From an uncultured Aquimarina sp. (GTDB lineage: Bacteria; Bacteroidota; Bacteroidia; Flavobacteriales; Flavobacteriaceae), in the NCBI GenBank assembly GCA_947498775.1, contig CANMLL010000002.1:124001-188000 (forward strand): a stretch of 64,000 nucleotides of DNA, written 5' to 3'. Made by a program: the position numbers and the translations under genes. Shown piece by piece: positions 52,109-61,368 of the stretch. How positions within the stretch are numbered: position 1 is the stretch's first letter; the number at the start of each line of letters is the position of its first letter. The notes below the pieces were generated by a model. The model did no database searches. It saw nothing but the letters and a program-made list of their open reading frames with translations, and was not told the DNA's origin.

Positions 52109-53299
52109 ATGAAAACAGCATATATAGTAAAAGCATATAGAACAGCCGTGGGTAAAGCGCCTCGTGGAGTGTTCAGATTTAAAAGAACCGATGAGTTGGC
52201 CGCTGAAACTATTCAGCACATGATGAAAGAGTTACCTCAATTAGAGAAAGACCGTATTGACGATGTTATCGTTGGTAACGCAATGCCCGAGGGGTCTCAG
52301 GGATTAAATATGGCGCGTCTTATCTCACTAATGGGACTTAATTCTATTGATGTTCCTGGTGTAACCGTAAATAGATTCTGTTCTTCCGGAATAGAGACTA
52401 TCGGGATCGCTACAGCAAAAATCCAGGCTGGTATGGCCGATTGTATAATTGCAGGTGGTGCAGAAAGTATGAGCGCAGTTCCTATGACGGGTTACAAAAC
52501 CGAACTTAACTACGATTTGGCCAAAGAAGGACATGAAGATTATTACTGGGGAATGGGTAATACCGCAGAAGCGGTAGCGAATCAGTTTAAGGTTTCTCGT
52601 GACGATCAGGATGAATTTGCCTACAATTCGCATATGAAAGCTTTAAAAGCTCAGGCAGAAAATCGTTTTCAGGATCAAATTGTTCCTATTAATGTAGAAC
52701 AAATCTATATTGATGAAAACGGAAAGAAGGCTTCAAAATCTTATACTGTAACCAAAGATGAAGGACCACGCGCTGGGACTAGTAAAGAAGTGCTAGGGAA
52801 ACTGCGCCCGGTATTTGCCGCTGGTGGAAGTGTAACGGCGGGTAATTCTTCGCAGATGAGTGATGGTGCTGCTTTTGTAATGGTAATGAGCGAAGATATG
52901 GTAAAAGAATTGAATCTTGAACCTATTGCCAGACTGGTAAACTATGCAGCTGCTGGTGTTGAACCAAGAATTATGGGTATTGGCCCTGTAAAAGCAATTC
53001 CAAAAGCACTTAAACAAGCAGGACTTAAACAAGATGATATAGAATTGATTGAATTAAATGAAGCGTTTGCTTCGCAGTCACTTGCCGTAATTAGAGAACT
53101 TGGATTAAATCCAGACATTATTAATGTTAATGGTGGTGCAATTGCACTAGGGCATCCACTTGGATGTACAGGAGGCAAACTTTCAGTACAATTGTTTGAC
53201 GAAATGCGCAAACGTGATATGAAAGGAAAATACGGAATGGTTACCATGTGTGTAGGAACCGGACAAGGAGCCGCTGGTATTTTTGAATTTTTGAATTAA
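52109..53299 (+). CDS. fadA: Acetyl-CoA C-acyltransferase (3-ketoacyl-CoA thiolase)
   Basis: 396 residues. Catalytic Cys in VNRFCSSGIETI, then the EAFA segment (ELNEAFASQ), GGAIALGHPLGCTGGK and the C-terminal cysteine in TMCVGTGQGAAG. It cleaves 3-ketoacyl-CoA with CoA to acetyl-CoA and a shortened acyl-CoA. It follows fadN after the inserted cassette and probably forms a complex with that enzyme. Confidence 0.95.
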   Translation: MKTAYIVKAYRTAVGKAPRGVFRFKRTDELAAETIQHMMKELPQLEKDRIDDVIVGNAMPEGSQGLNMARLISLMGLNSIDVPGVTVNRFCSSGIETIGIATAKIQAGMADCIIAGGAESMSAVPMTGYKTELNYDLAKEGHEDYYWGMGNTAEAVANQFKVSRDDQDEFAYNSHMKALKAQAENRFQDQIVPINVEQIYIDENGKKASKSYTVTKDEGPRAGTSKEVLGKLRPVFAAGGSVTAGNSSQMSDGAAFVMVMSEDMVKELNLEPIARLVNYAAAGVEPRIMGIGPVKAIPKALKQAGLKQDDIELIELNEAFASQSLAVIRELGLNPDIINVNGGAIALGHPLGCTGGKLSVQLFDEMRKRDMKGKYGMVTMCVGTGQGAAGIFEFLN

Positions 53300-53311
53300 G
53301 CGTTAAAGAAC

Positions 53312-53719
53312 ATAGATAAGAGAAAAGAGAAATTTCATTGTGAAGAAAAGACACAATTATAAAAACTTAAAGATATGGCAATTAGGATTAGAAATAGCCA
53401 ATGATGTATCTGATGTTTTAGTCGCCTTTCCCAAACATGAAATATATGATTTAAGTTCACAAATAAGTAGGTGTTCTGTTTCTATGCCTAGCATTATAGC
53501 TGAAGGTTTGGGAAGAACAAACAAATCATTCAATAGTTTTATTAATTATTCTCTGAGCTCTTCCTTTGAATTAAGAACGCAACTTTTAAATGCAAATCAC
53601 AGGAAATATATCAATAATAAAACTTTAAAAAACGAGAAGATAAAATTGAAGAATGGCAAAGAATAACTATGGGTATCCAAAATAGATTGGGCTCATAAAA
53701 TCTTTTCTCTTTATTCTAT
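53312..53719. mobile_element. Intervening-sequence-like cassette 2: four-helix-bundle gene with imperfect flanking inverted repeat
   Basis: GAGAAAAGA (53320-53328) pairs with TCTTTTCTC (53701-53709), extended outward by ATAGA/TCTAT with single-base bulges (53312-53316, 53715-53719). It encloses the second four-helix-bundle gene, between fadA and the acyl-CoA dehydrogenase. The arm sequence differs from that of cassette 1. Confidence 0.45.
53340..53666 (+). CDS. Four-helix bundle protein, frameshifted or slippery C-terminus
   Basis: 108 residues from a GTG at 53340. The first 85 residues match the family (YKNLKIWQLGLEIANDVSDVL, SRCSVSMPSIIAEGLGR, FINYSLSSSFELRTQLL). The 0-frame tail (KTLKNEKIKLKNGKE) does not match. 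After A AAA AAC at 53627-53633, the -1 frame continues with KREDKIEEWQRITMGIQNRL and stops at 53698, giving the normal family ending and about 119 residues. Either a one-base loss in the A-run broke the gene or ribosomes slip there. Confidence 0.75.
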   Translation: MKKRHNYKNLKIWQLGLEIANDVSDVLVAFPKHEIYDLSSQISRCSVSMPSIIAEGLGRTNKSFNSFINYSLSSSFELRTQLLNANHRKYINNKTLKNEKIKLKNGKE

Positions 53720-53757
53720 TTTCTTTTCTCAACTAAAATAAATAATACTAAAATAAG

Positions 53758-55569
53758 ATGAGTACAGAAACCGTAAACAAAGATATTCTTAGAGGAGGAC
53801 AATTCCTTGTTAAAGAAACTAAGTGTGAAGATGTGTTTACTCCTGAAGATTTTTCTGAGGAGCAGAGAATGATGCGCGATAGCGCAAGAGAATTTGTGGA
53901 TCGTGAATTATGGGCACATTGGGAACGATTTGAGAACAAAGATTATGCCTATACCGAGCAATGCATGAAAAAAGCCGGTGAGCTTGGTCTTTTAGGAGTA
54001 GCTGTTCCCGAAGATTATGATGGTCTAGGAATGGGATTTGTATCTACTATGTTGGTGTGTGATTATATCTCTGGTGCTACAGGATCTTTCAGTACTGCTT
54101 TTGGTGCACATACAGGTATTGGTACCATGCCTATTACACTGTATGGTAATGAAGAGCAAAAGAAAAAATATGTTCCTAAACTTGCTACGGGTGAATGGAT
54201 GGGAGCATACTGTTTGACCGAGCCAGGAGCTGGATCAGATGCAAATTCTGGAAAAACCAAGGCTGTACTTTCTGACGACAGAAAACATTACCTGATTTCC
54301 GGTCAAAAAATGTGGATCTCGAATGCAGGTTTCTGTAACCTAATGATTGTATTTGCACGTATCGAAGATGATAAAAATATTACAGGTTTTATAGTTGAAA
54401 ATGATCCATCTAATGGAATCACTATGGCCGACGAAGAGAAAAAGTTAGGAATTCATTCCTCTTCTACCCGTCAGGTATTCTTTAGCAATACCAAAGTGCC
54501 AGTAGAAAATATGTTGTCTGAAAGAGGAAATGGGTTCAAAATTGCAATGAATGCCCTTAACGTTGGTCGTATTAAGCTAGCCGCAGCTTGTTTGGATGCA
54601 CAACGTCGTGTAATTGGAGAAGCAACCAAATATGCAAACGAGCGTATTCAGTTTAAAACTCCAATCATGAACTTTGGAGCAATTAAATCTAAAATTGCAG
54701 AAATGGCTACCAATACGTATGCCGATGAGTCTGCAAGTTATAGAGCTGCAAAAAATATCGAAGATAGAATTGCTATTCGTCAAGCGGAAGGGAATACACA
54801 CCAGGAAGCAGAACTTAAAGGTGTTGAAGAATATGCTATTGAGTGTTCTATCCTGAAAGTAGCCGTTTCTGAAGATGTTCAAAATACTACCGATGAAGGT
54901 GTACAAATATTTGGAGGTATGGGATTCTCTGCTGATACTCCTATGGAATCTGCCTGGAGAGATGCACGTATTTCTCGTATCTATGAAGGTACGAACGAGA
55001 TCAACCGTATGCTTGCAGTTGGTATGTTGGTTAAAAAAGCAATGAAAGGTCATGTCGATTTATTAGGCCCGGCAACCAAAGTTGCAGACGAACTAACAGG
55101 TATTCCATCTTTTGACACTCCGGATTATTCTGAATTATTTGCTGAAGAAAAAGGAATTATAGCAAATCTTAAGAAAGTATTCTTAATGGTTGCTGGATCT
55201 GCAGTTCAAAAATTTGGACCTCAATTAGAAGATCACCAACAATTGTTAATCGCTGCATCTGATATCTTAATTGAGATCTACATGGCTGAATCTGCCATTT
55301 TACGTACAGAGAAAAATGCAAAACGTTTTGGTGAAGCTGCACAAGAAACGCAAATAGCAATGTCTCAATTGTACTTATACAATGCTGTAGATATTGCCAT
55401 CAAAAAAGGAAAAGAGGCAATCGTTTCTTTTGCAGAAGGTGATGAGCAAAGAATGATGCTTATGGGACTTAAACGTTTCACAAAGTATGCTAATCAGCCA
55501 AATGTAGTAGCATTAAGAACTAAAATTGCAGATAAAATAGCCGAAGAAAACGGATATTTTATCGGATAA
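53758..55569 (+). CDS. fadE: Acyl-CoA dehydrogenase
   Basis: 603 residues. Flavoprotein domains in order: N-terminal helical (about 30-150), middle beta domain with [14 protein letters not shown] and MWISNAGF, C-terminal helical with the catalytic Glu in [11 protein letters not shown], plus an extra C-terminal helical region of about 150 residues typical of the long VLCAD-like type. It performs the first oxidation step of beta-oxidation and passes electrons to ETF. Last gene of the cluster, ending at a strong terminator. Confidence 0.95.
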   Translation: MSTETVNKDILRGGQFLVKETKCEDVFTPEDFSEEQRMMRDSAREFVDRELWAHWERFENKDYAYTEQCMKKAGELGLLGVAVPEDYDGLGMGFVSTMLVCDYISGATGSFSTAFGAHTGIGTMPITLYGNEEQKKKYVPKLATGEWMGAYCLTEPGAGSDANSGKTKAVLSDDRKHYLISGQKMWISNAGFCNLMIVFARIEDDKNITGFIVENDPSNGITMADEEKKLGIHSSSTRQVFFSNTKVPVENMLSERGNGFKIAMNALNVGRIKLAAACLDAQRRVIGEATKYANERIQFKTPIMNFGAIKSKIAEMATNTYADESASYRAAKNIEDRIAIRQAEGNTHQEAELKGVEEYAIECSILKVAVSEDVQNTTDEGVQIFGGMGFSADTPMESAWRDARISRIYEGTNEINRMLAVGMLVKKAMKGHVDLLGPATKVADELTGIPSFDTPDYSELFAEEKGIIANLKKVFLMVAGSAVQKFGPQLEDHQQLLIAASDILIEIYMAESAILRTEKNAKRFGEAAQETQIAMSQLYLYNAVDIAIKKGKEAIVSFAEGDEQRMMLMGLKRFTKYANQPNVVALRTKIADKIAEENGYFIG

Positions 55570-55622
55570 GACCATATGCCCTCCCGAAGGCATTAAACTA
55601 GGGAGTTGTTTAATTTTGATTT

Positions 55623-55660
55623 AAAAAACCGCTTTTCAATTGGGTAAAAGCGGTTTTTTT
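55623..55660 (+). terminator. Terminator of the fatty-acid oxidation operon
   Basis: AACCGCTTTT (55627-55636) pairs with AAAAGCGGTT (55646-55655), with A and T runs outside and a 9-nt loop. Confidence 0.9.
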
Positions 55661-56266
55661 ATTTCTTTTCACTTCTATTAAACTCCGCATAAACCATATC
55701 TACAATATTTTAGCTATGACACCATACGATTTTAAGAAGAAAATTATAAATTTATCAACACGAAAACGTTATAGTAACAAGACCTTCCTTATATATTGAT
55801 TATTTCATAATAACTTAGTAAAAATTTAACACAAGAAACACTTTTACAAACTAAAAATTACTAATTATGAAATCTATTTACTTTTCTACGAAAATCAAAA
55901 ATTTGTTTGAGCTACTTCAATTATAAATAAAACACATATCTATTTTTAATTAGATAATCTTAGCAAACTCAAATTTTGAAAATCTATCCTATCTTCAGGA
56001 AGTTTTGTGTCTGTCTACGTTGTAATTAGTATCCCAACAAGCCAATATGTAATTTTCAACAATTACAAACTCAATCAACAGAGCGTTAAAAATCAGATAT
56101 TTACACTCATTACAATAAGTAAATTTTGATTAAAATATAGACCATAACAACAGCCACTCCTTAAGATTTGATCAAATCATTTATCTATAATCGCCAATTA
56201 CAGATACACACAAAACAAACATGCATTTCTAATGCTTATGCTTTAACTAAACTTAAAAAATACAAA
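55661..56266. other. 600-bp AT-rich intergenic region before the amylase gene
   Basis: No gene is supported. A 19-codon frame (55867-55926, MKSIYFSTKIKNLFELLQL) with an ATG could be a leader peptide or chance. No clear TAnnTTTG promoter or operator palindrome was found by eye. The long non-coding leader suggests regulated expression of the amylase. Confidence 0.5.
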
Positions 56267-58552
56267 ATGAAACGAAATCCTTTTATTTCAATTTTAGTAA
56301 CACTTCTTACACTGCTTCCTGTTATAGAAATTCAAGCACAAGATGAAGATGTTCTGTTTCAAGCTTTTGATTGGAACGTTCAAAATCAACCTGCAGGTCA
56401 AACCTGGTATGATGTCGTATCTCAAAACAGAAATGCGATAAAGGATGCAGGTATAGATATGATTTGGATGCCACCTCCAAGTAATTCTGCTGCTCCACAA
56501 GGGTATTTACCCAGAGAGTTATATGATTTTAACAGTGCTTATGGTACTGAAACACAGCTTAGAAACTTGATCAATCAATACCATGCTCTGGATATTAAAG
56601 TCTTAAGTGACATTGTAATTAATCACCGTGTGGGTACTAATGATGCAGTTACATTCACCAATCCAGCTTGGCCCACGTTCTTTATCACAGCAGATGATGA
56701 AGGAAGAAATTTTGTAAATTTTCCTGTAGAATTTAGTATCAATGGGGATTACGTTCCGGGAACAGCCTTGAAATCTGATGGCTCTAATGGGACCTTTGCC
56801 GCAGCAAGAGATATAGATCATAGAAATCCAGCGGTAAGAGCAGAAATTATTACTTGGATGAATTTCTTAAAAAATGACATTGGTTTCGACGGATGGAGAT
56901 ACGATTTTGTTCATGGTTATGACCCAATCTATAATAAAGAATATAATGACGCCACCAATCCATATTTTGCAGTTGGAGAGTTATTAGAAAGTAGTAGAGT
57001 TCAAACCAATAACTTTGTTAATTTTGCTCAGCAATCCTCTTCTGCATTTGATTTTAATACCAAAGTAAGCTTACAAAATGCCTTGCGTGATAACAACTTA
57101 TCATATCTTAGAGATTTTGCTGGAAACCCATCGGGAATGATCGGTATCAACCCAACAAAATCTGTTACGTTCTTAGATAATCATGACACTGGTGAGGCCC
57201 AGCAATGCTGTGGATCGGGCTACGTTTTCCCAGGAGGAGAAACCAACCTTAGAAAAGGATATGCATATATACTAACTCACCCAGGAAATCCTGCAGTTTT
57301 TTGGACACACTTTTTTGATGGTGGATCTGGAGTTCGCAACGCGATCAAAGATCTTATTGCTATAAGAAAAAGTGTTAGAGTATTTTCTGGATCTACGATC
57401 AATATTGTAGAAGCAAGAAATAACCTTTACGCAGCGTATATTGATGGTAGATCCGGAACAATCGCTATGAAATTAGGTAGCGGTGATTGGTCGCCTAATG
57501 GAAATGGATGGGTATTACAAACCTCGGGTAATGATTATGCCGTTTGGACTCAAGGAGGTAGTAATACCGGAGGAGAAGAAACTGTAGCTGCTTTTACTGT
57601 TAACTTTAAAAAACCAAATGGGTGGGGTAATAACATAAATGCTTATCTCTTTGACGCCTCTGCCAATAGTACACTTCCCGGAACTTCGGGATGGCCAGGA
57701 CAACAAATGAGTAACAATGCTGGAACGCCTTGGTATTCTTACACAGTGACTCCACAATCCGGTGTTTCTGCTGCCAACATAAGAGTGATATTTAATGATG
57801 GTAGTAATCAAACAGGTAATTTATCCCGAAGTACAAACGGGTGGTACGACAATGGTAGTTGGACTGATACTTGCCCATCCAACTGTAGCGGATCTTCAAC
57901 TTCGAATCAGGTTACCCTTAATTTCCAAAAACCAGGTAGTGGTTGGGGAAATAACACCAATATCTATCTATATAATAAAGCCACAAATCAAACCCTTTCT
58001 GGGACTGCTGGATGGCCTGGACAGTCTATGACCAATGTTAGTCAAACTTCTTGGTGCAGAAGTACATTTACCCTCCCTAATGGAGTATCTGCAAACAATG
58101 TTGGTGTAGTATTTAACAACGGTGGTGGAACCCAACAAACTGTAGATTTAACCAGAGGTGCAGATGGATGGTTTAGGATAACCGGAAGTAGTAGTGGTAA
58201 AAGAACAGGTAACTGGTCGAATAATTGTCCTATAGAATGTCCTTCTAGAAGCGCTTTAGAAAATATCGACAACTCAGGCAAAGTGGCTTTAAGTAAAAGT
58301 GAAGCTGTGATTTATCCTAACCCTGTTTCTAATCAAAGTAAACTATATGTTTCTACAAAAGAAAAAGGAGTATTACAAGTAACAGTATCTAATATTCTTG
58401 GACAAACCAAAACAATTTATAATAAAAGTGTTCAATCAGGAAATCAGACCATCGACATTGTAAATAATAGTTTCAGGCAGACAGGAATGTATTTTTATAC
58501 AATTAGCCTTAATGGAAATACAATTAATCAACTAAAGGTGATCAAAGAATAA
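56267..58552 (+). CDS. Secreted alpha-amylase (GH13) with two starch-binding modules and a T9SS sorting domain
   Basis: 761 residues from the ATG at 56267, chosen because it gives a signal peptide ending IEIQAQ; the longer frame (56168) has none. GH13 regions: DIVINHR, GWRYDFVHG (nucleophile Asp near 211), FAVGELLES (acid/base Glu near 233), FLDNHDTG (near 305). Two CBM26-like modules follow (about 441-545 and 548-655), each with a KP-x-GWGNN and GWPGQ pattern, then a type A sorting domain (about 678-761, IYPNPVSNQSKL ... FYTISLNG). It is exported through T9SS and hydrolyses starch-like glucans outside the cell. Confidence 0.95.
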   Translation: MKRNPFISILVTLLTLLPVIEIQAQDEDVLFQAFDWNVQNQPAGQTWYDVVSQNRNAIKDAGIDMIWMPPPSNSAAPQGYLPRELYDFNSAYGTETQLRNLINQYHALDIKVLSDIVINHRVGTNDAVTFTNPAWPTFFITADDEGRNFVNFPVEFSINGDYVPGTALKSDGSNGTFAAARDIDHRNPAVRAEIITWMNFLKNDIGFDGWRYDFVHGYDPIYNKEYNDATNPYFAVGELLESSRVQTNNFVNFAQQSSSAFDFNTKVSLQNALRDNNLSYLRDFAGNPSGMIGINPTKSVTFLDNHDTGEAQQCCGSGYVFPGGETNLRKGYAYILTHPGNPAVFWTHFFDGGSGVRNAIKDLIAIRKSVRVFSGSTINIVEARNNLYAAYIDGRSGTIAMKLGSGDWSPNGNGWVLQTSGNDYAVWTQGGSNTGGEETVAAFTVNFKKPNGWGNNINAYLFDASANSTLPGTSGWPGQQMSNNAGTPWYSYTVTPQSGVSAANIRVIFNDGSNQTGNLSRSTNGWYDNGSWTDTCPSNCSGSSTSNQVTLNFQKPGSGWGNNTNIYLYNKATNQTLSGTAGWPGQSMTNVSQTSWCRSTFTLPNGVSANNVGVVFNNGGGTQQTVDLTRGADGWFRITGSSSGKRTGNWSNNCPIECPSRSALENIDNSGKVALSKSEAVIYPNPVSNQSKLYVSTKEKGVLQVTVSNILGQTKTIYNKSVQSGNQTIDIVNNSFRQTGMYFYTISLNGNTINQLKVIKE

Positions 58553-58600
58553 TTTTTTACCCTCTTATTTTTTACTTTCAGTAATTGCACTGTTAGAATT

Positions 58601-58644
58601 AAAAGCGATTGTTACTTAATTATGAGTAGCAATCGCTTTTTAAA
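58601..58644 (+). terminator. Terminator of the amylase gene
   Basis: AAAAGCGATTG (58601-58611) pairs with CAATCGCTTTT (58630-58640), with an inner TACT/AGTA extension, followed by T residues. Confidence 0.85.
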
Positions 58645-58689
58645 TTTTGTTTATTACCTTTATTGTAAATTGTATATGATTTCCTACTT

Positions 58690-59457
58690 ATGAATATTAT
58701 TTTCCTCGTTTCAGTAATTTTACTATTCCTGTTACCTCTAAATTTTAAGGTTACTTCAGACCCAACAACCTCTCAAAAAAACAATAAAACAGATCATCAG
58801 ATCAGAGAAGTACAAAAAGCAGTTATTGTTCCAAGGTTAGACGGTAATATGGATGACCCCGCCTGGAAAGAAGTCATGTGGTATGGTCTTGATCAAAGAT
58901 GGATAGGAGAACCCTATACGTTTGATGATTTTTTTGGGCGTTATAAAGTAGTTTGGACCCCTGAAGCATTATATCTTTTGGTCGAAATCAAAGACAACCA
59001 ATTATTTGACCAAAATAAGAATCCCTTAAAATTATGGTGGGATGATGATTGTGTAGAAATTTTTATTGATGCTGATAACTCTGGCGGTGAACACCAATAC
59101 TCAAATAATGCTTTTGCCTATCATATTGCTCTAGATGGTAATGTTGTCGATCTGGATGCTGATAAAAACCCAATACTCTACAATAATCATGTCACCACCA
59201 AAAGAGTTACCAATGGGGATGTTTCAGTTTGGGAGTTTGAGATCATTGTTTATGATGATACTTATGAAGAAGGAAAAGTTAATGACCCAATGATACTAAG
59301 TAAAGATCAAAAGCTTGGTTTTGCTTTAGCCTATAACGACAACGATGGCAGTAAAGAGCGAGAAAACTTTATTGGTTCGGTTTTCATCCCTGGTGAAGAA
59401 AAAAACCTGGGATGGATCAATGCCGATGTTTTTGGCACTATTATCCTTACCGAATAA
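58690..59457 (+). CDS. CBM9-like carbohydrate-binding protein
   Basis: 255 residues with an N-terminal membrane segment or signal (about 1-20). The domain reads LDGNMDDPAWKEVMWYGLDQRWIGEP, then YKVVWTPEALYLLVEIKDNQLFD and WWDDDCVEIFIDADNSGG, the family 9 carbohydrate-binding pattern used for sugar-chain ends. No catalytic domain, so it may capture amylase products at the cell surface. It lies between the amylase and the convergent GH15 gene. Confidence 0.85.
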   Translation: MNIIFLVSVILLFLLPLNFKVTSDPTTSQKNNKTDHQIREVQKAVIVPRLDGNMDDPAWKEVMWYGLDQRWIGEPYTFDDFFGRYKVVWTPEALYLLVEIKDNQLFDQNKNPLKLWWDDDCVEIFIDADNSGGEHQYSNNAFAYHIALDGNVVDLDADKNPILYNNHVTTKRVTNGDVSVWEFEIIVYDDTYEEGKVNDPMILSKDQKLGFALAYNDNDGSKERENFIGSVFIPGEEKNLGWINADVFGTIILTE

Positions 59458-59477
59458 ATTCAAAACTGTAAACAAAA

Positions 59478-61280
59478 CTAATGAATCGTTTCCATTAGTT
59501 TTTCTTCTTTTGTTACGCCTCCACAAAAATTAACCGCAGTTTCTATCAATGCCAAATGCGAATATGCTTGAGGAAAGTTACCAAGCAACCTCTTGGTTTT
59601 AAAATCGATATCTTCGCTAAAAAGCCCTAAATGATTGCTATAGGATAATAGTTGATCGAATAATTTTTTGGCCTTCTCCTGCTCCCCTATTTTATATAAG
59701 CTATTGATAAACCAAAAACTACAGATTGTAAATGACGATGAAGGCAACCCAAAATCATCTTTATTTTTATAGCGATACATCAGCCCATCATTACAAAGCT
59801 CTTTTTCTGTGGCTTTTACTGTACTTACAAAACGAGGGTCTGTGGCTTTAATAAACCCATAGGGTTCCATTAACAATGTAGAAGCATCCAGATCACTTGA
59901 ACCATATGATTGAGTATATGCCTGTTTTTCTTCATTCCAGGCACTTTTATAAATATCATTATGTATACGATCTCTTAACTGTATCCACCTTTCATTTTTA
60001 TTGGTCTTATTAATAAGCTCACCAATTTTGATAGCTCTATCTACTGCCACCCAACATAATAATTTGGAGAATGTAAAATGTCTTTCTTCTGTCCTGAATT
60101 CCCAAATACCTTTATCAGGTTTTTCCCAATTCACATTTACAATATGCACAATACTTTTACAAATTGTCCATAACCCTTCACTATTATCCAAATCACAATC
60201 AAACTTCATAAATTGCTGATAAATAACATCCATCAAAATTCCATAGATATCATTTTGTTTCTGGTGATATGCGGCATTACCAATTCTAACTGGGCTTGAT
60301 TTTTTATATCCTTCCAGGTGATCTAGTGTTTTTTCGCTTAATTTTTTTTCGCCATTAATCCCATACATAATTTGGATCTTTTCATCTTTATCAGGGATGA
60401 TATCAATAATAAACTGAAGAAAACGTTGTGCCAATCTTTTGTGTCCTAGATTGGAAATTACTTTAATCACCATAGATGCATCGCGTATCCAGCAAAAGCG
60501 ATAATCCCAATTACGTACCTCTCCTATAGTTTCGGGTAATGACGTGGTCGCTGCAGCCAAAACAGCGCCAGATTTCTCATAACTCAATAATTTTAGCACC
60601 AATGCGCTTCTTAATATCTGATCATTATATACTTTGTAAGAAGTAGTATTCTCACTCCAATTCAACCAATATACGCGAGTGCGCTGAAGTTTCAGATAAC
60701 ACCTTTCTAATGATTGCATAAGAATTTTTTCATGATAACTGATTAAAAAATAGGCATGATTTTTTAATTGTATTTCATTAGAATTCAGAATATCATCAAA
60801 ATCCAAATCAGAATACAAATACAAGGTGTCGTATTTATCTTCGTTGGTTACACTCTTGATGTAATCGGATCCTATTTTATGTTTTGTTTCTCCTATTGCA
60901 TATTCTAACTTGGGATCATAGTTCACCTTAAAAGTCGGAGTCCCTGAGATGAGTTTTACATACCTTACAATATCGGATGGTGAATAATAAGAGCCATCGT
61001 CATTTCTATACCTTGGCATAAAATCTATACATTCAAAAACATCTTTCCCATTATTAAACTCGGTAACCAGAATATTAGTTTTATGAATATATTTCTGAGA
61101 AATAACATAGTCATCACTTACTTCTATTTCAAAACTACCTCCTTTATTTTCGTCTAATATCTTTGCAAAAACCGAGTACGAATCAAAATTTGGCAAACAG
61201 CACCAATCCAGAGAACCATATTTAGAAATAAGTGCAGCACTTTGACAGTTCCCAATAATACCATAGTCAAGATTATTCAT
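59478..61280 (-). CDS. Glycoside hydrolase family 15 (glucoamylase/trehalase-type)
   Basis: 600 residues, no signal peptide. N-terminal beta-sandwich beginning MNNLDYGIIGNCQSAALISKYGSLDWCCLPNFDS, then the (alpha/alpha)6 barrel with the signature VRNWDYRFCWIRDASMVIKV and a C-terminal EDIDFKTKRLLGNFPQAYSHLALIETAV segment. Members hydrolyse alpha-glucosidic ends of maltooligosaccharides or trehalose. It is divergent from otsAB with 88 bp between, so shared control is likely. Glucoamylase versus trehalase cannot be decided from sequence by eye. Confidence 0.92.
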   Translation of the reverse strand: MNNLDYGIIGNCQSAALISKYGSLDWCCLPNFDSYSVFAKILDENKGGSFEIEVSDDYVISQKYIHKTNILVTEFNNGKDVFECIDFMPRYRNDDGSYYSPSDIVRYVKLISGTPTFKVNYDPKLEYAIGETKHKIGSDYIKSVTNEDKYDTLYLYSDLDFDDILNSNEIQLKNHAYFLISYHEKILMQSLERCYLKLQRTRVYWLNWSENTTSYKVYNDQILRSALVLKLLSYEKSGAVLAAATTSLPETIGEVRNWDYRFCWIRDASMVIKVISNLGHKRLAQRFLQFIIDIIPDKDEKIQIMYGINGEKKLSEKTLDHLEGYKKSSPVRIGNAAYHQKQNDIYGILMDVIYQQFMKFDCDLDNSEGLWTICKSIVHIVNVNWEKPDKGIWEFRTEERHFTFSKLLCWVAVDRAIKIGELINKTNKNERWIQLRDRIHNDIYKSAWNEEKQAYTQSYGSSDLDASTLLMEPYGFIKATDPRFVSTVKATEKELCNDGLMYRYKNKDDFGLPSSSFTICSFWFINSLYKIGEQEKAKKLFDQLLSYSNHLGLFSEDIDFKTKRLLGNFPQAYSHLALIETAVNFCGGVTKEEKLMETIH

Positions 61281-61368
61281 AAATTTCCTTTAAATAGCCG
61301 TTTTTTTAATCTTCTTTTCCCGAAATTTAACAAAATTCAAAAAAAGTTAACCAACTTTAACCCAATTT

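Noticed and set aside
55867..55926. 19-codon frame before the amylase gene as a leader peptide
   Set aside because: No ribosome site, regulatory codon run or attenuator hairpin to support it.
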